From NCBI RefSeq assembly GCF_027579695.1, contig NC_083577.1, positions 91,629,016-91,693,015 of the forward strand: DNA of 64,000 bases, given 5' to 3'. Positions 56,800 to 64,000 of the stretch are shown piece by piece. A program made the position numbers and the translations under genes. Below the pieces are notes generated by a model that was not told the origin of the DNA, made no database searches, and saw only the letters and a program-made list of their open reading frames with translations. How positions within the stretch are numbered: position 1 is the stretch's first letter; each line of letters starts with the position of its first letter. This DNA is from Neoarius graeffei. Taxonomy: Eukaryota > Chordata > Actinopteri > Siluriformes > Ariidae.

Positions 56800-57168
56800 G
56801 GTTCAAACCTCATGGCCTTCCTGTGAGGCGTGTCCGTGTTCCCCCAGAGGGTTTCCTCCCACACTCCAAAGGCATGCAGATTAGGCCAACTCTCTTCTTC
56901 TTCTGGCTGCTCCTGGTTAGGGGTCGCCACAGCAGATCTTTCATCTCCATTGCTCCCTGTCTTCCACACCTGCCACTTTCATGTCCTCTCTCACCACATC
57001 CATGTACGGTATCTCCTCTTTGGCCTTCCTCGTTTTCGTGTGCCTGGCAGCTCCATCCTCAACATTCTCCTTCCCACATGCTCTGCATGATTAGACCAAC
57101 TGCCTACTCTAAATGGTCCATGGGTGTGAGTGTAAACGGCTGTCAGGCTCTGCGTTAGACCTGCAACA
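56800..57168 (+). mobile_element. Old SINE, central fragment
   Basis: Continues the SINE begun at 51970: GGGTTTCCTCCCACACTCC, GGCATGCAGATTAGGCC, then (after a small insert) CTCTAAATGGTCCATGGGTG and TTAGACCTGCAACA. It is interrupted by an RTE tail at 56892-57088 and cut on the right by the L2 at 57169. Confidence 0.8.
56892..57088 (-). mobile_element. RTE-type LINE 3' tail with target duplication
   Basis: On the minus strand it reads through a fragment resembling RTE 3' ends, with the phrase TGCTGTGGCGACCCCTAACC and a terminal GAAGAAGAAG. The 13-bp sequence GATTAGGCCAACT at the left is matched by GATTAGACCAACT at the right (one difference). It inserted in the old SINE. Confidence 0.7.
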
Positions 57169-57976
57169 AATCAAAATCAAGTTTATTTGTACAGCGCTTT
57201 TAACAATAAACATTGTCGCAAAGCAGCTTTACAGAATTTGAACGACTTAAAACATAAGCTAATTTTATCCCTAATCTATCTATCCCCAATGAGCAAGCCT
57301 GTGGCGACGGTGGCAAGGAAAAACTCCCTCAGACGACATGAGGAAGAAACCTCGAGAGGAACCAGACTCAAAAGGGAACCCATCCTCATTTGGGCAACAA
57401 CAGACAGCCTGACTATAATATTAACAGTTTTAACAGGTATAACCCTCAACTGTCCTCATGGGGCCATCCTTCACAGGAGTGGGGCGATAAAACTCCGACC
57501 AGACACAGGGCACCAGGATGGATCAAGCAGGTCCGAGGGGCAGAAGAGGCCAGCATCTCAATCCCAGGATCAACATGTAACTCAGAGGGACAGATGGGGG
57601 GGGAGAGAAAGAAAACACGTTGTTAGGTATGCCCTAAAAATGACAAGTATTAAATCTGTGTGATAGGCTCACAGAGACGAGAGTCTTTACATCAGGCATG
57701 ACGCACAATGGCATGTTAATATGGTAAAAAATATATCATGACCTGCTCTGGCTGGATGCTTGATTGGGTGATGGGAGCACACTCCTCAGCAATGATGAGA
57801 TGCAGATGGGACCCTTAGGCCTGGCCAAGACAATTCAGTTACATTTCACCGGGTCTGGGACATGCGACAGAACGTCTGACGGCCGATTCCCTGCAGGCTA
57901 CGATAGCCAGTCGAGGTCCCCACCGTCTCCACCAAAAGATTTCCTGTTGACTCCATGTAACTCAGAGGGACAGATT

Positions 57977-58003
57977 TGGGGTGGGGGGGGGGGGGGGGGG
58001 GGG
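57977..58003. repeat. Poly-G tract in the L2 3' UTR
   Basis: A run of about 25 G with one T. The corresponding position in other copies is a short G-rich stretch (18606, 27856), so this one has expanded. Confidence 0.9.
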
Positions 58004-58311
58004 AAGAGAAAGAAAACACAGGTGGTTAGGTATGCCCAATGTCACCTGAATAAGTAGGAACAGTATACATATTGCACCGAGTACAAGCAGGGACTCCGGC
58101 AACTAACTATGACAGCATAACTAAAAGGAGAGAGCCAGAAGGTAACACAGGCATGAGGGAGCCCCGGGACATAAAGCAGCCAGCCACTGCACCGTCAACA
58201 AACTCGAGTGAGCAAGCGAGTGGGGACTGACAGCATCCATACATCCCAGTTTACCAAAACACTCTATGTCTGAGGACCCTCCAGATCTACTCCTTTACCT
58301 CATAAACACCA

Positions 58312-61167
58312 TTAACAAAAGGCTTGACTAAACAGATATGTTTTCAGCCTAGACTTAAATGCTGAGACTGTGTCTGATTCCCGAACATTACTTGGAAGGC
58401 TGTTCCATAACTGTGGGGCTTTGTAAGAAAAGGCTCTGCCCCCTGATGTAGCCTTCACTATACGAGGTACCAGCAGATAGCCTGCACCTTTTGATCTAAG
58501 TAGGCGTGGCGGGTCATAGAGGAGCAGAAGTTCACTCAGGTACTGTGGTGCGAGACCATTTAGTGCTTTAAAGGTCAATAGTAGTATTTTATAATCAATA
58601 CGAAATTTGATTGGGAGCCAATGCAGTGTGGATAAGACAGGCGTGATGTGGTCATATTTTCTAGTTCTAGTAAGGACTCTTGCTGCGGCATTTTGAACTA
58701 ACTGGAGCTTGTTTATGCACTTATTGGAACATCCAGACAGTAAGGCATTACAATAATCCAACCTGGAGGTAACGAAAGCATGGACTAGTTTTTCTGCATC
58801 ATGCAATGACATTAAATTTCTTATCTTTGCAATATTTCTGAGATGAAAGAAAGCTATCCGGGTGATGTTATCAATGTGAGTTTCGAATGAAAGACTGGGG
58901 TCAATAATCACTCCGAGGTCTTTTACTGCTGCACGTGAAGAAACAGAAAGGCCATCCAGAGTTACTGTGGAATCAGAAAACTTACTTCTAGCTTTATGTG
59001 GTCCTAGCACAAGTACTTCAGTCTTGTCAGAGTTAAGCAGAAGGAAATTTATAAGCATCCAGTGTCTAATGTCCTTAACACATTCCTCAATTTTATTAAG
59101 CTGGTGTCTCTCATCAGGTTTTGCAGAGACATACAACTGTGTGTCATCAGCATAACAGTGGAAACTAATACAATTTTTACGAATAATATCGCCCAAAGGT
59201 AACATATATAGAGAAAAAAGCAGTGGACCCAAGACAGAACCTTGTGGAACACCAAACTTTACCTCGGTACGTCTAGAAATATCACCATTTATATCGACAT
59301 ACTGATAACGATCAGTTAGATAAGACCTGAGCCAGGAGAGGGCCATTCCCTTAACTCCCACAACATTTTCTAGTCTATCCAGAAGAATGGAATGATCAAT
59401 GGTATCAAATGCTGCACTAAGGTCAAGCAACACAAGTAGCGAGACACAGCCCTGATCAGACGCCAGCAGTAGGTCGTTTACTACTTTAACCAGAGCTGTC
59501 TCTGTGCTATGATGAGGTCTAAATCCTGACTGATACATTTCATGGATGTTATTCCTATGTAAATATGAGCATAACTGCTGTGCCACAGCTTTTTCAAGGA
59601 TCTTGGAGATAAAGGGGAGGTTTGATATTGGCCGATAATTGGACAGCTGACAGGGATCAAGGTCAGGTTTTTTAATCAGGGGTTTGATAACTGCTAGTTT
59701 AAAGGATTTGGGTACATAGCCAATCATAAGAGAAGAATTTATTATTTTTAGAAGCGGTTCAATTACTCCAGGCATTATCTGTTTGAATAGATGTGTCGGT
59801 AAGGGATCTAGTACGCAAGTTGAGGCTTTTGATGTAGAGATTAATGAGAGTAATTCAGTTTCTTTTAGGGGAGTAAAACATTCTAACTGATGATCTGATA
59901 CAGTTATATTGTTAACTACAAGGTCGCTTTCATTGTCTAACCTTAAATTAGTAGTTTGAATTTTTTGTCGGATATTCTCAATTTTGTCATTAAAAAAATT
60001 CATGAAGTCGTTGCTACTACATACTGCAGGTGTGCATGTGTTGATAGTGGACTTATTCCTGGTTAATTTTGCTACAGTATTAAATAGGAATCTAGGATTA
60101 TTTTTGTTATCTTCTATTAGGGAGGAGAGATATGTTGATCTCGCAGCACTAAGAGCTTTTTTATACTTCAGGAAGCTCTCCTTCCACGCCAGTTTGAACA
60201 CTACCAATTTTGTTTGACGCCATTTACGTTCCAATTTTCGAGTGGTCTGTTTTAATGTGCGAGTGTCATCATTATACCAGGGTGCTAATTTTTTGTCTCT
60301 GACCATTTTCCTTTTTAGAGGAGCTACATTATCTAAAGTATGGCGGAATGTTGACTCTAAGCATTCAGTTGCCTGATCGAGTTCTGCAGGGGCTGACAAT
60401 GACCCAATCAAAGTTGATAACTCTGGGAGATCATTTATAAAGCTCTGTGCAGTAGTTGACGTGAAAGTACGTTTAATACAGTAGCGTGGTGAGGTGCATA
60501 TATTATTACTCAGACATATTTTGAATGAGATGAGACAATGATCTGAGATAACTTCAGACTGTGGAAGTATGACTATATTGTCTACGTTTAATCTGAATGT
60601 TAGTATTAGATCAAGGGTGTGACCACCATTATGGGTCGGTCCTATGACATTCTGCTTAATCCCGACTGAATCTAAGATGGACACAAACGCTGTTTTTAAA
60701 GGGTCTTCTGGGTTATCAAAGTGAATATTAAAATCTCCGACAACTAAAGCTTTGTCTAAGGAAATAACCAAATCTGAGATAAAATCTGCAAATTCAGAAA
60801 GAAACTCAGAATATGGCCCCGGGGGCCTGTAAATAATAAGCAATGGAATTAACTGGGTAGACTTATCTTTTGAGGCTACATACATTATATGAGTATGAAG
60901 AACTTCAAATGTATTAAATTTATAACCAGGTTTGTGTGTTACACCTAGATAATCGTTATAAATAACCGCGACGCCTCCTCCTCTGCCAGTTAGACGAGGC
61001 TGGTGTATATAACTGTATCCAGGAGGACTCGCTTCATTTAATGCTATATATTCATTTGGCTTAATCCATGTTTCTGTTAAACACAGTACATTAAACTCCT
61101 GATCAGTAATGAGTTCATTAACCATTAGCGCTTTAGATGTAAGAGATCTAATATTTAATAGCCCCAC
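58312..61167 (-). CDS. L2 LINE ORF2: endonuclease and reverse transcriptase, 951 codons
   Basis: Nicks target DNA and reverse-transcribes the LINE RNA in place. The N-terminal APE-type endonuclease covers about residues 1-225: [44 protein letters not shown] with the catalytic Asp, and SDHCLISF near its end. The reverse transcriptase covers roughly 480-760: [72 protein letters not shown] and the catalytic YADD in [14 protein letters not shown]-terminal domain ends [20 protein letters not shown] and [11 protein letters not shown]. No stop or frameshift interrupts it. The start MGLLNIRSL falls at the endonuclease N terminus, and a few conserved upstream codons appear in other frames, so the true start may be missing. 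Assignment to the L2 clade rests on motif wording. Confidence 0.9.
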   Translation of the reverse strand: MGLLNIRSLTSKALMVNELITDQEFNVLCLTETWIKPNEYIALNEASPPGYSYIHQPRLTGRGGGVAVIYNDYLGVTHKPGYKFNTFEVLHTHIMYVASKDKSTQLIPLLIIYRPPGPYSEFLSEFADFISDLVISLDKALVVGDFNIHFDNPEDPLKTAFVSILDSVGIKQNVIGPTHNGGHTLDLILTFRLNVDNIVILPQSEVISDHCLISFKICLSNNICTSPRYCIKRTFTSTTAQSFINDLPELSTLIGSLSAPAELDQATECLESTFRHTLDNVAPLKRKMVRDKKLAPWYNDDTRTLKQTTRKLERKWRQTKLVVFKLAWKESFLKYKKALSAARSTYLSSLIEDNKNNPRFLFNTVAKLTRNKSTINTCTPAVCSSNDFMNFFNDKIENIRQKIQTTNLRLDNESDLVVNNITVSDHQLECFTPLKETELLSLISTSKASTCVLDPLPTHLFKQIMPGVIEPLLKIINSSLMIGYVPKSFKLAVIKPLIKKPDLDPCQLSNYRPISNLPFISKILEKAVAQQLCSYLHRNNIHEMYQSGFRPHHSTETALVKVVNDLLLASDQGCVSLLVLLDLSAAFDTIDHSILLDRLENVVGVKGMALSWLRSYLTDRYQYVDINGDISRRTEVKFGVPQGSVLGPLLFSLYMLPLGDIIRKNCISFHCYADDTQLYVSAKPDERHQLNKIEECVKDIRHWMLINFLLLNSDKTEVLVLGPHKARSKFSDSTVTLDGLSVSSRAAVKDLGVIIDPSLSFETHIDNITRIAFFHLRNIAKIRNLMSLHDAEKLVHAFVTSRLDYCNALLSGCSNKCINKLQLVQNAAARVLTRTRKYDHITPVLSTLHWLPIKFRIDYKILLLTFKALNGLAPQYLSELLLLYDPPRLLRSKGAGYLLVPRIVKATSGGRAFSYKAPQLWNSLPSNVRESDTVSAFKSRLKTYLFSQAFC

Positions 61168-61267
61168 TTTTAGATCAAAGGTGCTGGCAGCAGCTGTACA
61201 GTCAGTCTGATCTAATTTTATATTGATTAGGTTACTGGAACAAACTCTCTGAAAATTTCTACCTTTT

Positions 61268-61310
61268 GCAACAGATTGGTGACCCGTCCAGGGTGAGCCC
61301 CTGCGACGCT
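61268..61310 (+). mobile_element. Old SINE, tail fragment
   Basis: GCAACAGATTGGTGACCCGT and CCAGGGTGAGCCCCTGCGAC continue the SINE at 57168 across the L2 insertion (compare GACTTGTCCAGGGTGTACCCC in intact copies). Confidence 0.7.
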
Positions 61311-62180
61311 GAACACTTTAAGAAAATCTTAATAAATAAAACTAAAAGTAAATAAAAAACTTAATTGGCTGAATCTGTTTAGTTGTGACTGAGTCAATCA
61401 GATTGGTTGTGATTGAAGAACGGTTAAGGGCTTCTTAAAATTCTTATTTCAGAATATGTGTAATCCTCCACCTGATGGAGAAAAACAGTGTGTGCGTGCA
61501 CCAACAATAACATCCTTATCTGTGTTATGGATTAAATGTTTTGAGAAAGACCTTTTTATTGTGAGAAACCAGAGAATGAGTGAAAGTGGGGTCTTTTGGC
61601 ATGCAGGGAGAGTGCGTCAGGGGCAGACAGAGTGTGTCAGACAACACCGGTGTACATTCATGAAGCTTCTTTAATAAAATCAGCTCTCTCATTAAGTCTT
61701 GCTGCCTGCTTGCAATTCTTTATTGAAGGGGAAACAGAAAATTTACTTCACAATCTAACATGATGGAGCATTAGTGAATCCAATTGGCTGTGACAAGCGT
61801 TATCATGAAACTGATATTTACCTCGCCCAGGACAGAGTCCACCAGGGGGTGAGGTATTGTTTTCGGTCGGGTTTCTTTGTTAAGAGTATTACGAGAAAAC
61901 AGCTGGATCAACCTTCACGAAACATTCAGGATAGATGGGCTTTGGTCTCAAATAGAACCTCCAACATTTTGAGGGTCATCCGGTCAAGGTCACTAAAAAG
62001 GTCAAAATTGTTTTTGTTGTGGCTACTGCCTTATATAGAGGCGTTAGCCACTACATCATCATGCTGTAGTACATACATGTGTTCCTATTAAAATGGCCAG
62101 TGAGTGTATACAATTCAGTTCACCATTCGAAATAAATGTACTAAAGAAATCGCTTTGAGACATGTTTATGCTTATTACAG
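61311..62180. other. No recognisable feature
   Basis: Contains short plus-strand ORFs (61456-61674, 61774-62091) without family resemblance, and no TIR or SINE boxes. Confidence 0.45.
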
Positions 62181-62243
62181 AGGGAAAGTGCGTTCCACTG
62201 AGCTCTAGCGCCGGGCCATTTCCGGGAAATAAGAGTTTGGGTC

Positions 62244-62318
62244 ATGGCGACAGCATGTGTGCGTCAGCCTCGGTTCAGAGGTTTCAGTTTTGAAAACTGC
62301 AAGAGGAGAATAATATAA
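62244..62318 (+). CDS. Candidate first exon of a proteasome beta-7/beta-10-like gene
   Basis: The ATG at 62244 opens MATACVRQPRFRGFSFENCK, and the stop comes at 62316. GFSFENCKR matches the conserved N-terminal propeptide segment of proteasome subunits beta-7 and beta-10 (GGFSFDNCRRN or GGFSFENCQRN in human), where exon 1 ends close to this point. A GC-rich stretch with TTTCCGGGAAAT lies just upstream. Against a live gene, no consensus GT donor follows AACTGCAAGAG (the next bases are GAGAAT), and no second exon is visible in the remaining 1.7 kb. It may be the first exon of a gene continuing beyond the window with an unusual donor, or a degenerate duplicate. Confidence 0.45.
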   Translation: MATACVRQPRFRGFSFENCKRRII

Positions 62319-62538
62319 AGTACAGACACTTGGTATATTTTACTTCTGTGACTTTTAAATTGTTTATTTTTGGATTACACTTCAAAATATTAATACTGAT
62401 CTGTACTTAATACAGTAAATCATGTACCTGTGTGATCTCTTACACATATGTAAATGATTTGACATGTAGATATGTTCACATTACATACCGCAGAACCACA
62501 TTCAGATGTTATATTCATGAATTACGAAATGTATTTAC

Positions 62539-62570
<32 letters not shown>

Positions 62571-63789
62571 TTATTAAACCTTTTTACTGTGCTTTGTTCA
62601 CATTACAGCTGTAGTCATGTGATGAATATTTGAGTATTGTAACATCCATCAACATAATTTAAAAAATTGACAAAAATATTTAAGCAGAATAGGTCATTAA
62701 TATTACACAGGATCAATAATGATTAAGAAAAATTAATCACTGCTCTTACAGTCAACACACTAACACTAATTTCATTCTGAAATCTGTTCGCTTCATCTGA
62801 CCAATCACTGTCCAGAATTTAACCATGTGACTATAGGCCCTGTTGGGATTGGATTAGTTTATCAAGGGGACATCTGTGATAAATTAATTTTATTTTTTTT
62901 TACACATCTCCTCAGTGATAAAAATCTCACACCTGGACAGAAATAAAATGACCACAGAAGGTTTGAGTGAGTTGTACTTTCTACAAACCTGTATGTTAGT
63001 GTCACATGATATGATCACACTCCATTCACAATATCCAATCGAAGAGGCGGTGGAGTACAGACGAGATGCTGGCTCTTATTTCAGTTTGGGGTGAACCAAT
63101 GTTCCAGCAACATTTTGAAAACGCAATTCAAAATCACAAATCGTGCAAGAAGCATCAGCCGAGTGCGCAATTTGGTGAAAAACAGTAGGTAATTCAGGCT
63201 GTAATTTTCTCAGAAGAGAACAAAGAAAAACATCAACATGGCCAATCAGGAAACAAGTAAAATCACAGAGTAGCTCCTGTACCCCAGGACCCCATGGACA
63301 TTTAATCCCATCTGAATAGGGCTTATGCTTAATGGTCAGTGTTTAAAAATGAAAGGTCTGTCAGAGTTCATCCCTCTGTCTCTAATTATACACTACACAC
63401 AATGTGTACAGTGTAGTGGGTTAACTAGTACCTGATGATTACAGCACAGTACCGTCTCACACACTCATCCTTTACACTGAAAACAGATGACAGAAAACCA
63501 CAAACAGAACCAAACTGAATGACTGAATTTACAATTCTAAATGTTTTCCATAAACTTTTCAGAAGAACCATCCAGAGGAACAGAACCATACAGAGCAGAA
63601 GACAATGAACTGAAATCAAAAAGAACAAAACAGAACTAAATACAACAAAACAGAATAAATGGGGGGGAGGGGAGAACAAAGCAGAAACAAAGAACTAGAG
63701 AACCAACCAAACCAAACAGAAGAGCAGAAAACTGAACCAAAAGTACAGAATATAGCAAAAAAGAACAGAGCAAAACAGTGTAGTTTTCT
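62319..63789. other. No recognisable gene; one CA microsatellite
   Basis: A CA tract lies at 62540-62567. The remainder is AT-rich, with an A-rich, G/A-biased stretch at 63590-63770. No exon with splice sites could be supported. Confidence 0.5.
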
Positions 63790-64000
63790 CATCTCATCTC
63801 ATTATCTGTAGCCGCTTTATCCTGTTCTACAGGGTCGCAGGCGAGCTGGAGCCTATCCCAGCTGACTACGGGCGAAAGGCGGGGTACACCCTGGACAAGT
63901 CGCCAGGTCATCACAGGGCTGACACATAGACACAGACAACCATTCACACTCACATTCACACCTACGCTCAATTTAGAGTCACCAGTTAACCTAACCTGCA
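63790..64000 (-). mobile_element. DANA/Mermaid-like SINE, cut by the window end
   Basis: The tail CATCTCATTATCTGTAGCC is at the left, then the core in reverse (GTCACCAGTTAACCTAACCT). The tRNA-like head lies beyond 64000. Confidence 0.95.

Larger units (their letters stand above)
57169..61267 (-). mobile_element. L2-clade LINE, nearly complete ORF2
   Basis: A 4.1-kb minus-strand copy. The 3' end at about 57169 begins (plus strand) AATCAAAATCAAGTTTATTT, then comes a 3' UTR of about 1.1 kb, then a 951-codon ORF. At the 5' side it stops at 61267, about 100 bp upstream of that ORF. GCAACA occurs at both borders (57163-57168 and 61268-61273), and removing the element joins the two halves of a SINE. 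The same 3' UTR occurs as truncated copies at 18.0, 18.8, 27.6, 37.8 and 39.6 kb, so this family has been prolific. Confidence 0.9.

Overview
This is animal nuclear DNA, almost certainly from a teleost fish. The evidence is a nine-exon vertebrate NUP35 gene, a very high load of Tc1/mariner and hAT transposons, L2/RTE/CR1-type LINEs, and many copies of a tRNA-derived SINE with the central domain shared by teleost DANA/Mermaid-like SINEs. That SINE, in this exact form, looks to me like the one common in catfishes, so a siluriform is my best guess; this is recognition from memory and has not been tested. || Layout. 1-967: right end of a DNA transposon with an internal duplication. 968-12 kb: gene-poor, with two decayed Tc1-like elements, a TA-flanked MITE and several SINEs. 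12.3-17.9 kb: a Tc1 element with long inverted repeats, a SINE with target duplications, two foldback elements and a CR1-group LINE. 18.0-20.6 kb: two L2 3' tails and a Ty3/Gypsy-like pol fossil. 22.27-27.64 kb: a tandem array with a period of exactly 972 bp, in which each of five full units carries an intron-containing tRNA-Arg(UCU) gene. 28.1-29.7 kb: an RTE-type LINE. 29.8-33.5 kb: a Tc1 element interrupted by a hAT element, itself interrupted by a 600-bp hAT-like MITE. 34.9-36.5 kb: a Tc1 element nearly intact in its transposase and seated in a TA microsatellite. 37.8-41.2 kb: an L2 copy split by a ZMYM/TTF-type hAT remnant. 43.1-51.8 kb: the host gene NUP35 on the minus strand, whose 5.7-kb last intron holds a LINE fragment, a foldback repeat, a SINE and a Tc1 element. 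52.0-61.3 kb: one old SINE split into pieces by a TIR element with 8-bp target duplications (which contains an apparently intact autonomous hAT, a SINE and an L1-type fragment), an RTE tail, and a nearly complete L2 with a 951-codon uninterrupted ORF. 62.2 kb: a short exon-like ORF resembling the N terminus of a proteasome beta-7/beta-10 subunit. 63.8 kb to the end: another SINE. || Only NUP35, the tRNA genes and possibly the proteasome-like exon are candidate host genes. The rest is mobile DNA or sequence I do not recognise. Exon boundaries, target-site duplications and TIRs were read by eye. No alignment or database search was run.
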